Assembly (NCBI GenBank): GCA_023212725.1
Contig: JALBYF010000054.1
Span: 1-64,000 of the forward strand
Direction: 5' to 3'
From: Tranzscheliella williamsii
Lineage: Eukaryota > Basidiomycota > Ustilaginomycetes > Ustilaginales > Ustilaginaceae
Length of the DNA stretch: 64,000 bases
Position numbers and translations under genes: made by a program. Below are positions 30,932 through 40,393 of this stretch, piece by piece. Position 1 is the stretch's first letter. The number at the start of each line of letters is the position of its first letter. The notes below the pieces were generated by a model that saw nothing but the letters and a program-made list of their open reading frames with translations, did no database searches and had not been told where the DNA came from.

Positions 30932-32886
30932 GGTGGCGGGAGTTTCAAAACGATGGTGGCGAGGCAATCTGCAGGGGAGAAAAAGCGTAAGGCTGGAAAG
31001 AGTGACAGCCGCGGAGGGGAGAGAGGTGTGCAACTGGAAGAGAGGAGATCGTGGTAGAGGGGACAGGGGAAGTGTACGCTCAAACATACCGGGGATACTT
31101 ATATGGGCGCGCTGCTCGCGGGCAGGAGATGAAAGGCAGGAATGATCTGGGTGCTATGGAAGGGGGCGTGCCCGAGCGGTGGATACAGACAGGGACGACC
31201 ATCGGTCAGGGGAATGTTAGCATGCAGGGCGAGCAAAAAGGTGTGCAGAGCCAGGAACGTGCTGAAGCGTGAGCATCACCACCTTGCTTGCAAGCCTTCT
31301 GGAAGTCAGCTTGACCTTGCGGTTGCCGTATGTGAGAAGAGGCGAGAATGAAGCGCAAACCAGCATCCGCGCCGCGTTGAAGGTAGCGTTGCAGATCGTT
31401 TGGCGACACGGCCTGAGACACTCATCTACCCCAGCATGTCTGCACCCATTTCTCCTCCCATCCCAGCTAACGCTTCCTTGTCGCGTCGAGCGAGGCTGTA
31501 TAATGCATAGCTATGCCGCCGCTGTTTTCTTGGCTGTCTTTGTCGCCATACATTCATTGCCATATCTTGCCGCCACCCAAGACATGTCTGTCTCGCTGCC
31601 TGTCTCGCTGCCTGTCTCGCTGCGTGTCTCGCTGCCTGCCTCGCTCAGCTTGGCTACACTTCCAACCCGAAGCCACGACGCTTGGCGCAGTTCTGGCCTG
31701 GAAGATAGCTGTTCTCCGGCTTTGGAGCTGGAGACACTACTGACCCTATATCGCCAGCAGCCGACATAGTCTCTCCCTACACGGAGGTCCACTGCAAAAA
31801 AGGGCACCCATTACTGATAATTTGCCTGACCTGGATGTTGCATGCGGCGGGGGCTTTGCTGCAACGGTCCTCTGGGCGACAGTGATGCACCTCGCCGATC
31901 GCCAAGAAAGGCAGGCAGGCCAGAGCGTCGTATGCCGGGGGCAGCTGGACGAGACAGCTGTACGGGGCAGTGGGGCAAGCTCGGCGAGCAGTGGAATGCA
32001 GCGCGGACGAGGCTGGCAGAGGTGGACAGCTGCTCAGCTTGTATGCGCGCGCGCCTGAGCCCGCGACGCGACTGGCACTACGAAGCGGTTCATTCTATTG
32101 TATCCGCCATTCAACTCGCCTGAATATGCATTTGCTCTGATTTGAAGTGGCGTGACTTTGAGATGCGCTTTGAGTTGTATTGGCTTTGATGAATGGGCTT
32201 TAGATGGACTACGGTGGTAATAGTACTATTGGCTGCGGCATGCGCGTCGGTGGCTCGGGGTAGCGTCGTGGCTCACACGCTATGATGCGCCTGCAAGGTG
32301 CCGACGGGCAACTCTTGCCCTGCTTCTGGCGCACGAGAAGAGCGAGGCGCAAAACGCAACAAGCTGGTGGCCATGTCGTCGACCTTCTCCATTCTCCATG
32401 CAAGGGAGCAGACGTGTCGCTGCCTTTCGAGCCTCGGTCACCGTTGCTGCTAAACCTCGCCAACGCAGATCTTACACTCGCCTTTCCGCGTCCTTTTCTA
32501 CTGCCGACCGAGAAAGACGCTGATGGAAAAGAAAGAATTCGCTGCTGAAATTCCGACACAAAATTCAGCAACTAACAACGGTCAAAACCGACAGAAGAGA
32601 ACCACGAGCAAACCGGCTGTTAGATCTGGCCACCGCTTGCGCTGGTAGCCTGCGACCATGCCCGGTCGAAAGCCGTTCTGGCTGCGACACCGAGACATGA
32701 TCAGCCAAGAAGATGCCGCTAACGGGAAATTGCGGAGCTATAGGACATATATATACAGGGGGATGACGTGTCTCTCAGGTGAGACTGCAGATGTTTTGCG
32801 CGGGGGCTTCGTGACGCGGCAGCTGAGCAGGCGGGGGGCGGTTTCTTGGCGGAGCAACGAAGAACGCTTCCTCGCCAGAGCAGCGC
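30932..32886. other. Long intergenic region, no gene seen
   Basis: 1.95 kb. The part to ~31110 is the fasciclin leader and promoter. Beyond it are a 12-bp tandem repeat (31586-31647), an AT-rich patch near 32080-32220 and a TATATATA at ~32747. Frames of 80-166 codons on both strands overlap each other and show no domain, so I call none. Confidence 0.5.
31586..31647 (+). repeat. 12-bp tandem repeat, about five copies
   Basis: Near-perfect copies of CTGTCTCGCTGC in the intergenic region between the fasciclin and sec61-beta genes; read on the minus strand they give a Ser-Glu-Thr-Gly repeat, probably by chance. Confidence 0.8.
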
Positions 32887-33508
32887 TTACTTGGCGAACC
32901 ACCTCATAAACTTGCCGATGATGTGGAGCAGTACGACGGAGAAGACAAAGGCGATGGAGAGGACGAGGACGACGACGGGGTCGACGCTGAGGCCCTTGCT
33001 GTCGTCGGTGTAGAGACGCATCATGGTGGACGACGACCCGCCGGCGCCGGCGGCGCGCGTAGAGTTGGGCTTCGAGGCTGCCTGCTGTGCCGCACGCCGT
33101 CTGTCGGGCGGGGTTCGAAGGGCAGATGCATGCCAAAGCGTCAGCATACGCTTGCCGCCACGCAGACATCAGCGGTCGCTCAGCGCCCTCGCAATGCGCC
33201 GGCCCGAGCGACCATTGGCGTGCCAGCCAGTAGCATCCACTTACCGAACAGACTGAGAGTTCTTGCTCGCCAAAGCAGCCAGGTTAGGCCCTACGCTCGA
33301 AGACTTTGCCTCCGACTATGACCAAACGAGCCGATGCATGCGACAACAATTGCAGGGATGGATGGGCCGCCCGCAAATGCAGAGCGCACGATAGTCGTAG
33401 ACCGAAAGCATGCCGTGCAAGAGGAACGCACAGAGGGATGAGAAGATCAGCAGATTGGGTTAGCATCAGGCCAGCTGCCGAACGACGCGCGAGCTGACGA
33501 CCTACCAT
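32887..33508 (-). CDS. sbh1: Sec61-beta/Sbh1, ER translocon subunit
   Basis: 95 residues from three exons: 33508-33506 (only the ATG), 33315-33245 and 33100-32887. The first intron begins GTAGGT directly after the ATG and ends TAG; the second is GTAAGT..CAG. The joined product starts MSEAKSSSVGPNLAAL, continues with a basic segment (VRRRAAQQAASKP), the conserved RAAGAGGSSSTMMRLYTDD and SVDPVVVLVLSIAFVFSVV membrane anchor, and ends in RWFAK. Sec61-beta is a tail-anchored, non-essential part of the Sec61 protein channel. The apparent single frame of 86 codons reads through the second intron and has a wrong N-terminus. It is divergent from mrp10 with 392 bp between starts. Confidence 0.93.
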
Positions 33509-33900
33509 ACTGTGAAGATTTGGTGTTGGTGCTGTATACGAGCGGCAGGCGGAGCGTAGCGGGCAGGTCGACCAAGGGACGAACAAAGGGACAGGGCAAG
33601 GCGTGACTGCAGACTGGTCGGCGAGATGGGCAACGGTGATGGGTTGGAAGATCTGTATGGCCCACGTCTGGTGGTGTGGGCGGGCCACGACCTCCAGCTC
33701 ACAGGCCATACTTTGTAACCCACCGCGTTTCGGATCCGGACGGAGCACACTCGGCCGGTACAGACGCGAGCGCTTTTCTGCCACTGTTTCTTCTCTCCGA
33801 CTTCCGGCTGGACTTGGCTGGGTTCGAAGCAAAGTAGCGCCGCCGCCTTGTACACGATCGACGGTCTGCTTTCGACGACATCGCTCGCGGGAATAGCAGC
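33509..33900. promoter_or_regulatory. Divergent promoter of sec61-beta and mrp10
   Basis: 392 bp between two head-to-head small genes. No distinct motif recognised. Frames here are open on both strands but have no protein character. Confidence 0.45.
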
Positions 33901-34211
33901 ATGAAGCTCAACAAGCTCAAGGTCAGGCCGAAGAAGGACGCGGTGGCCGCGCCGTGTGCGCCCGAGTTTGCCACCATGCTTGCCTGCTGGGCGTCCGCCA
34001 ACGACCTCAACAACATCGGCGCCTGTAAAGACTCGGCGAAGGCGCTCCAGGAATGCATGGCCAGCAGGGTAAGCCTCTCGCGCTCAACGTCCCCGCTGCT
34101 ACCCCGCCGCAGACACTCACCCCTTGCTCTTCCTCCCCGCAGAAACCCAGAGGAGGCGCCTCGAAGCCGACCATCAACTACCACTTGGCAAGACTGTCCA
34201 AGCAACTCTGA
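33901..34211 (+). CDS. mrp10: Mitochondrial small-subunit ribosomal protein Mrp10 (twin CX9C)
   Basis: 78 residues from exons 33901-34068 and 34143-34211, joined in phase 0 over a GTAAGC..CAG intron. The first exon encodes KLNKLKVRPKK, then two CX9C motifs: CAPEFATMLAC and CKDSAKALQEC, the helix-hairpin fold that is oxidised by Mia40. The second exon ends with SKPTINYHLARLSKQL, whose INYH-ARL pattern is the Mrp10/CHCHD1 signature. Unlike most CX9C proteins, Mrp10 works in the matrix as part of the mitoribosome. The frame without splicing runs on for 194 codons of spurious Pro/His-rich sequence. Confidence 0.92.
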
Positions 34212-34703
34212 GTCGCGCCGCACTCCTCCTCATCCCCAAAACCAACGTATCTCTCGCTCCCGCCACAACTGCGCGGCGTGCGCACCGCCGCCCAGTCCAC
34301 ACGTTCGCCCCCATTCGATGCGGTATCGCACGCCCATCGACGCTCGTTGTAATCCATCACTTGTACAGTACACTACTCTCCTACCACATCCTTGTCGCGA
34401 GCACGTCCACCCCACGTTCAGCCCACGTTCAGCCCACGTTCAGCACATGTTCGCTCGCGTCCAACCCACGTTCAGCCCATGGTGAACAGTCTCACATCGG
34501 CCGCTCACGCACCATGTGTCCATTCCTACCGCTGACCATTTGGACGCCTCCTACGAGGAGATGTGCCGGCGGGCCACAGCGAAGAGGCCGCGGGCGGCCA
34601 GCAGTGGACGGAAAAAGACGGGTATCTTGTTTGTAAAGAGCAATAGCGGAACAAATCCAGGTGTGTGTAAACGGTGGCGCGATCCAAGGTCCGGGGGTGG
34701 GGG
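34212..34703. other. Convergent 3' flanks of mrp10 and spc7
   Basis: 492 bp between two convergent genes, expected to hold only terminators. It contains an 11-bp tandem repeat at 34410-34478. Confidence 0.5.
34410..34478 (+). repeat. 11-bp tandem repeat CCCACGTTCAG
   Basis: Three exact consecutive copies of CCCACGTTCAG (34411-34443) followed by diverged ones (ACATGTTCGC, CCCACGTTCAG again) to about 34478. Each unit contains ACGTT. Confidence 0.8.
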
Positions 34704-37700
34704 TCACGAGTCAAAAGTCTCGATGGTTTCGATAAAGGCCTTGCTGAGCGAGCCGATGGTGGGGTCGGTTTGAATGCAGTCGAGGATTTGGAGCGACATG
34801 GCGTCGGCGTCGACGGTGCCGTACAGCTTGTGCACCTTGACCGAGTCGGCGAGCAGGATCGATCGGTTTTCGCCGGAGCCCTTGAGGTCGGACATGGCGG
34901 TGATGACGACCTTGCTGCGCTTGTTGGGCAGGAAGACGGAGGCTTGCAGCGCCACCTCGTTCTGCGCGGCGGAGCTGTCGAGCAGCTCGACGGGGAAGCG
35001 GCAGCGGAGGTGTTGGATTTCGGCCAGCAGGATGCGTTGGCGGATGAGCGTCTGGGAGATGCTGCGCAGCACCACCAAGCCGTCTTGCGGGCGCTCGGCA
35101 AAGTCGGCGTCAAAGCCGGCCTGCAGGAGCTGGACCGCCAGCCTGCGCACCGTGTTGGTCTCCTGCCCGCTCGACCTCGCCCCCTTGTGCTTGAGCTGGA
35201 TCCGCGAGACCCGCGCTGCCGCCGTCGCACCCCGCCCGCCGCCAGCCAGTGACATGGAGACCTGCAGCCAGCCATCGAGGATCAGCACCACATCGCGCAC
35301 GCTCGTCTCGCTGGCTTCCGCCGCGCCTTCACCAGCATCCATCTCAAAGCCGTTGTCGAGCACGCGCACCAGATGCAGCTTCTCCAGATTGCGGATCTGC
35401 CGCAGCAGCCGTCCCGCCTCGCCGCGAGTGTAGCCCTGGATCTGGTCGACGGTGGCATGCGCCTTGTCTACCATCTCTTGCGCGGTCGCCATCTTGTCGC
35501 GGTTTTCGTCCAGCCGCGTCAGCAGCCGCTCATGTTGCTCTTGGACATCCATCAGCTTGCCCCGCATCGACTCGAGCACCTCGTGCTGCTCTTCGATGCT
35601 CGAGTAGAGCCCTTTGAGCTCGTCGGCGTCGCAGGTCTCCATCTCGGCCTGGCGCTCCTTGGCCATCTGCAGCTCCGCTTTCAACTGGGAATGCTTGGCG
35701 CGCAGCACCGGCAGCAACTCGCCTTGCAGCAGCTGCTTTTTGGTATTGACAATGTGCAGATCGCACTGCAGCCGGCCGTGGTAGGCTTCTAGCGTCTGGA
35801 TCATCTCCTGGTCGAACTCCTTGTCCAGCCGCCATCCGTAGTAGTCGGCACAGACAAGCGCCCGCGCCGCCTGTTTCTGCAGCTTGAACTGCGCCTCCAT
35901 CCCGCTCTTGGCCTCTTGGTTCTGCAGACTGATGATCTCGCGCACCAGGTCCGGCGGTGAGTCGTAAAAGGCTTGCTCCATCTGCACCATCTTCTCGCGG
36001 CCGTCGTCGACCTGCTCCTTGATCTCGCGGCACGCCTCGCGCAGCGCCTCGAGCTGCGGTGCCGAGCCACAGGCCGCTTTGACGAGCCTCATCATGCTCA
36101 CCGGCGCATCGTCGTGCGTCTTGGCCGGAGCAATGGGCTTGCGGCGCGACGCGTTCATGTCGTCGTTGAAGTGGACGCCGACAAAGCCGAGAAACTGGTT
36201 GAGCGGCATGTGTGCCGGCACGTCCAGCCGCTCGTCGTTGCTGTAGTCCTCGAAGCTCTCGGCGCCCGTGCCGTTGTCCGAGACCGACCGGTTGGCCAAG
36301 GAGCCGTCATCCTGCTCGGTATTTTCGCGGTCCTTGATCCCGTTCTCGACCGCCGTGGACAGATCGGACAGCACCGCGGCCACCAAGGAGGAGCGGCCGG
36401 CACGCCGGCGTGGGCTGGCAGTATCCTGGCCAGCGGGGCCGGGCAGAAGCTTTCGGTCGCGCTGGAGGGCGGCCATGCGGGCGAAGTGGGACGAGGGCGA
36501 TGGGCTCCCGTTCTGCGCGAGGCGTGACAGACGAGACGCCGTCAGTGGCGTGGTCAGCTGTAGCGCGTTGCTCGAGGCCTTGTTGGCCGCGGTGTCGACG
36601 CGGCGGGCGGGCGAGTGCTGGTAGCCGGGCGAGGCAACTCCGCCGATGATGGAGCGGCGGAAGGAGCTCAGCTCCTGGGCTTGACTTGCAGCGGGTACGT
36701 GGCCCAACGGAGGCAGCTTGCCGCCAACACGCTGGGCGGGCGACCGGGCCGGCGAGTCGAGGGCAGCCATACCCCCGCGGAGCGACTGTCGGAACCGACT
36801 GGGCGACTTGCCTGGCGTGGACTGGAAGGGACTAGGCGCGCCTGCACCGAGCTTACTAGGCCTTGTCGCCAGCGCCGCAGACGGTTTGATGGGCGAGGTC
36901 GCAGAGGCATCGGCAATGTGGCCCATAGGCACGGTCATGTCCATAGCCATAGAGACATCATCGGACGACGGTTGCGGCAGATCGACGCTGGAGCTCTGAT
37001 CGACAAGATCCATATCGCTCGACGCTGCGTCCTTTTGCTGGATGAAGCCAGTCACCGCCTTGGTCATCTCCATGGGCACGGTGGCATCCGCCTGGATCGT
37101 GTCGTCCTCCTCGGAATCGCTGCCAGGCTGGGCAAAGTCGGTGACGATGGTTGTTGTTGCGTCGCCATGGCGCTTGGCTTCGATCTTTGTCGTGATTGCT
37201 TTGGTCATGTCCATGCCATCACTGGTATCCGTCATGGAGGATTGGTCTGCTTCATCAGTGGGCATAGCAACGATGTTGGTGAATTCCATGCTAGCCGTTT
37301 GATCCAGGTTCGTGCTGCCGTCGCCCCGCGAAAAGGACATGTCGCTGTCATCCGGATCATGCGGCGCGGTGATAGCAGATTGTGGCAGGCTCTGCTCAGC
37401 CGACTCGGCGGAGGGGGGGCTGCTTCTCCTTTTCTTCAGAGCCGGGGTCGATGCAATGGGTCTAGTCAACTGCATCTGGTCCGAGTCGTCAGCGGCATGG
37501 ACGATGTTGATGGAGTGCTCGTCATCGTCGGAGCCTTGTTCAAAGGGTCGTTTGGATACAGAGGCATGGGTTGCTGTCAAGTGCATGCTGGCAGTGTTGT
37601 CGCCAAGGGGCAACCCGGTGGCGTCGACCGAGTTGTCGAGCGACATGTCTAGGGTCGAATCGTCGTGGGGAAGCGAGGCGGCAATAGAGGCGGCCAAGGA

Positions 37701-38645
37701 GCGCGCGGCCATGTCGGTGGTGGAGACTTGGAGGTCCATGTCCGAGTCGGACTCGCTGTCGCTCTCGCTCTCTGACGCCGAGTCGTGCTGGGACTGGACA
37801 AAGGAGGCGAAGCCGACGCTGGCGGCCGAGGAGCTGGCGGGTGTGGAAGGAGGCGACTCTTGCTCCCTGCGCAGGCTGCCCAGCCGCAGCGTTGGCTCGT
37901 CCCGGGCGAACTCGGTCTTCTCCTGCCTAGAACTGAAGGTGACCCTGCGCTTGGGACGAAGGACCTGGGTCACCGCATTTCGGCTGTACGAATGGGGTGG
38001 CGCAGCGCTGGAGGAGGGGTAGCTGATCGTCTGATTTGCCTCGCTCTGTTTCTTAGCGCCGTTATTGCTTTTGCTGGTGGTGTGGATGTTGCTGATGGCA
38101 GTGCTGATGTTGCTGCTCTTGGCGGCGTTGCTATTGGGCAGAGACGACCTGCTTGCGGCTTTCGGCTTGGGGGGTTCGGGCCTGCCAAGCTGAGCAATTT
38201 GTTCTGCGAGCGAGGGCATGGGGAGGCCTCTTCGCGACTCGGGGCTAGGCACCAGGCCGGTCGGGCTGAGGAAGACCTGAGGAACTTGACGGATGGAGCT
38301 CTTACGCGGCGCCGGGGCATTGCGCCTGCTGGTAGCGGTGTTGCTGCTCTTGCCCTTGGCACTTTTGTCATCCGCCGTGGGCTGAGATTCTCTGAGCAAA
38401 GAGTCGCGCTCTGCACCACCGACGGAAGCAGCGCGTCTCTTTGACGTTGCTCTCTCTTTTGCTGATGTGAGGCTATCCTCTTCGGTTTGGGCGCTCGTGG
38501 ACTGGCTTTTCTTTTTGGTGGCAGTGCTGCTCAGCGATGCCTTGGTAGTCATCGAGGATCCGCCGAGCGGGACACCGCCCGACCCTGTTCCCGCAAGAGA
38601 GATGCGGGACCGAGGCGAGCGACGCGGTTTGAGCGGCGACGGCAT
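34704..38645 (-). CDS. spc7: Kinetochore scaffold Spc7/Knl1 (Spc105)
   Basis: 1,313 residues, single exon. The N-terminal ~750 residues are disordered. RPKRRVTFSS near 232 is an RVxF-type PP1 docking site. Variants of the MELT phosphomotif recur: MHLTATHA, MQLTRPIA, MEFTNIVA, MDMTKAIT, MEMTKAVT and MDMTVPMG. When phosphorylated by Mps1 these recruit Bub3-Bub1 for the spindle checkpoint. From ~815 the Spc7 domain starts (MPLNQFLGFVGVHFNDDM), followed by long coiled coils (~870-1090) and a C-terminal RWD-type region that in the family binds Mis12. The C-terminal part is the most conserved. It is divergent from the Dus1-type gene, 448 bp away. Confidence 0.93.
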   Translation of the reverse strand: MPSPLKPRRSPRSRISLAGTGSGGVPLGGSSMTTKASLSSTATKKKSQSTSAQTEEDSLTSAKERATSKRRAASVGGAERDSLLRESQPTADDKSAKGKSSNTATSRRNAPAPRKSSIRQVPQVFLSPTGLVPSPESRRGLPMPSLAEQIAQLGRPEPPKPKAASRSSLPNSNAAKSSNISTAISNIHTTSKSNNGAKKQSEANQTISYPSSSAAPPHSYSRNAVTQVLRPKRRVTFSSRQEKTEFARDEPTLRLGSLRREQESPPSTPASSSAASVGFASFVQSQHDSASESESDSESDSDMDLQVSTTDMAARSLAASIAASLPHDDSTLDMSLDNSVDATGLPLGDNTASMHLTATHASVSKRPFEQGSDDDEHSINIVHAADDSDQMQLTRPIASTPALKKRRSSPPSAESAEQSLPQSAITAPHDPDDSDMSFSRGDGSTNLDQTASMEFTNIVAMPTDEADQSSMTDTSDGMDMTKAITTKIEAKRHGDATTTIVTDFAQPGSDSEEDDTIQADATVPMEMTKAVTGFIQQKDAASSDMDLVDQSSSVDLPQPSSDDVSMAMDMTVPMGHIADASATSPIKPSAALATRPSKLGAGAPSPFQSTPGKSPSRFRQSLRGGMAALDSPARSPAQRVGGKLPPLGHVPAASQAQELSSFRRSIIGGVASPGYQHSPARRVDTAANKASSNALQLTTPLTASRLSRLAQNGSPSPSSHFARMAALQRDRKLLPGPAGQDTASPRRRAGRSSLVAAVLSDLSTAVENGIKDRENTEQDDGSLANRSVSDNGTGAESFEDYSNDERLDVPAHMPLNQFLGFVGVHFNDDMNASRRKPIAPAKTHDDAPVSMMRLVKAACGSAPQLEALREACREIKEQVDDGREKMVQMEQAFYDSPPDLVREIISLQNQEAKSGMEAQFKLQKQAARALVCADYYGWRLDKEFDQEMIQTLEAYHGRLQCDLHIVNTKKQLLQGELLPVLRAKHSQLKAELQMAKERQAEMETCDADELKGLYSSIEEQHEVLESMRGKLMDVQEQHERLLTRLDENRDKMATAQEMVDKAHATVDQIQGYTRGEAGRLLRQIRNLEKLHLVRVLDNGFEMDAGEGAAEASETSVRDVVLILDGWLQVSMSLAGGGRGATAAARVSRIQLKHKGARSSGQETNTVRRLAVQLLQAGFDADFAERPQDGLVVLRSISQTLIRQRILLAEIQHLRCRFPVELLDSSAAQNEVALQASVFLPNKRSKVVITAMSDLKGSGENRSILLADSVKVHKLYGTVDADAMSLQILDCIQTDPTIGSLSKAFIETIETFDS

Positions 38646-39093
38646 CTGTGAACTGAAGTAAGCCTGCGTAAAGCTGTGGTGGGTCTATGAGAGGAGGGGT
38701 AGGCACAGTGAGCGACACAGTCATAGGCAGACTCAGCCAGTGTTGGTCTCCATAAGCACTGTAGAAGCGCGCGCTGCGTCGCGTCGCAATTGCAATCACG
38801 ATTTCAAAACAGCCTTACACACTCGCACGAGACAATCCAGCCCCTTACCAACACCTCGTGCGTTGGTTCGTGGTTGCATCACGTGATGATTTTTGCGTGT
38901 CAGATCTACCTTTCAAGACGATGCATTGATGGCCACTTTTGATGGCCACTTTGAACTTTTGATAGCCACTTTGATGGCCACTCTGATAGACGCTATCCTT
39001 TACTGCTGACGGCTCTCGCAGACATGTTCTGAGCGGCGGAAGGGACTCGGAAGGAGAAGAGCTCTGTGAGACGGTGCGGAAGGGTTCGGTACG
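38646..39093. promoter_or_regulatory. Divergent promoter of spc7 and the Dus1-type gene
   Basis: 448 bp. It holds a 12-bp perfect palindrome CATCACGTGATG at 38877-38888 (E-box core) and, closer to the Dus1-type gene, a degenerate tandem repeat of TTGATGGCCACTT at 38926-38990. Confidence 0.55.
38926..38990 (+). repeat. Four degenerate TGATGGCCACTT repeats
   Basis: Three copies of TGATGGCCACT and one with TGATAGCCACT, spaced 13-20 bp apart, about 105-170 bp upstream of the Dus1-type ATG. The repeat lies in a promoter, so it may carry factor sites, or be a recent local duplication. Confidence 0.75.
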
Positions 39094-40197
39094 ATGGAGG
39101 CGCGACACCGGCTGCCGCTGGAGACGCTGCGGTACTGTGCGGCGCCGATGGTGAATCAGTCTGACCTGCCCTTCCGGCTGCAGACGGTGCGGCATGGGGC
39201 TACGTCGGTGTGGACGCAGATGTATCTGGCCTCGGAGCTGCAGCGCGACCGGGATGTGCTGGAGACGCTGCTGCGGAGTTTGGCTGAGGCGCGGGGTTCG
39301 GCAGACCAGCGGATCGTGGATCCGGCTCATCCACTGGTGGGGCAACTGGCGCCGCAGGTGGTGCAGCTCGCGGGGAACGATGTTGGCGAGCTGGTGGCGG
39401 CGGCGCGGCTGGTGGGGGGGGCAGCCGATGCGATTGAGCTCAACCTTGGCTGTCCGCAGCGCCACGCCGAGGTGGGCGGATACGGTGCGTATCTGCTCTC
39501 CAAGCAGCACTGGGGTGTGGTGGCGGGGATGGTCTCCGGGTTGGCCCAGGCGGTGGATGTGCCTGTGACGACCAAGATCCGGATGACGGTGCCGAAGGAG
39601 CAGACGCCCGAGTTGGCGGTGGTGCTTGCGCGTGCTGGCAGTAGCCTGGTTACGGTGCATGGGCGGTTTGCGTCGGCGGTGCGCCGGCGCAGGGGGCCGG
39701 CCGACCTGGATGTTGTGCACCAGGTCGTCCGCGCGCTCGCCAACGAGGGCCTCCTCCGCGACTCCACCACCCCGCTCGCTCCCACAGCCGTCGTCAGCAA
39801 CGGCAACGTCCGCACCTGGTCCGACCTCCACCCCAACCTCGCTGCCACGGGCGCCGCAGGTGTCATGGTCGCCGAGTCCCTCCTCCACGACCCCGCCCTG
39901 TTCGACCGCGCGCATTCCCCCGCTCGCAACTCGCCCGCCCAACTCGCCACCGAGTACCTCTCACTCCGCACCATCCACGCCAACCTCGAATCACCCCTCC
40001 CCGTCGCCAAACAACATCTCACCTCCATCCTCGCCCCGCCCGCCCCGCCCACCCCCACAGCCCTGCCCACCCTTGACTCCAGCTCCACCCTCGCCACCTT
40101 CCACCGCTCCCGCGCCCTCTACATCGACAACATCAAGCGTATTCGCAACGACACAGACCTCCTCGCCTTCCAGCAGCAGCTGTCTTGTCCCCCTTGA
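39094..40197 (+). CDS. tRNA-dihydrouridine synthase, Dus1 type
   Basis: 367 residues, single exon. An FMN-dependent TIM barrel reducing uridine in the tRNA D loop. APMVNQSDLPFRL near 17 matches the Dus1 opening (APMVDQSEL) rather than that of Dus4. ELNLGCPQRHAEVGGYGAYL near 114-133 holds the catalytic Cys of the family. KIRM near 168 and VHGRFA near 189 are the flavin-phosphate and tRNA-contacting loops; the usual TREQK after HGR is replaced by FASAVRRRRGP. SNGNV and GVMVAESLLHDPALF complete the barrel. The C-terminal ~100 residues are Pro/Ala-rich and poorly conserved. Dus1 enzymes modify positions 16 and 17; that specificity is inferred from family. Confidence 0.85.
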   Translation: MEARHRLPLETLRYCAAPMVNQSDLPFRLQTVRHGATSVWTQMYLASELQRDRDVLETLLRSLAEARGSADQRIVDPAHPLVGQLAPQVVQLAGNDVGELVAAARLVGGAADAIELNLGCPQRHAEVGGYGAYLLSKQHWGVVAGMVSGLAQAVDVPVTTKIRMTVPKEQTPELAVVLARAGSSLVTVHGRFASAVRRRRGPADLDVVHQVVRALANEGLLRDSTTPLAPTAVVSNGNVRTWSDLHPNLAATGAAGVMVAESLLHDPALFDRAHSPARNSPAQLATEYLSLRTIHANLESPLPVAKQHLTSILAPPAPPTPTALPTLDSSSTLATFHRSRALYIDNIKRIRNDTDLLAFQQQLSCPP

Positions 40198-40393
40198 ACG
40201 CTGTACAGTATCCGCTTATCACAATGTAACCATCTAGCATCAAATAACGGCTGATTTCCAGGTTGGCAGATTCGAGATACTGACCGCGAGCGCCTCGGTG
40301 CTGCGCGGCGATGGCGTGGTACGATTCTGTGAGACAAGCGACGGAGTCCTACATGCCGGTGCCCGGTTGGGGAGCGAAATAGGGAACGAGAGC

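Noticed and set aside
31160..31190. A-box-like TGCCCGAGCGG suggesting a tRNA-Ser/Leu
   Set aside because: No B box or 3' acceptor strand within 150 bases, so no tRNA can be folded.
31511..31807. Ser-Glu-Thr-Gly repeat protein on the minus strand
   Set aside because: The repeat is a 12-bp non-coding tandem repeat; the frame has no other sign of coding.
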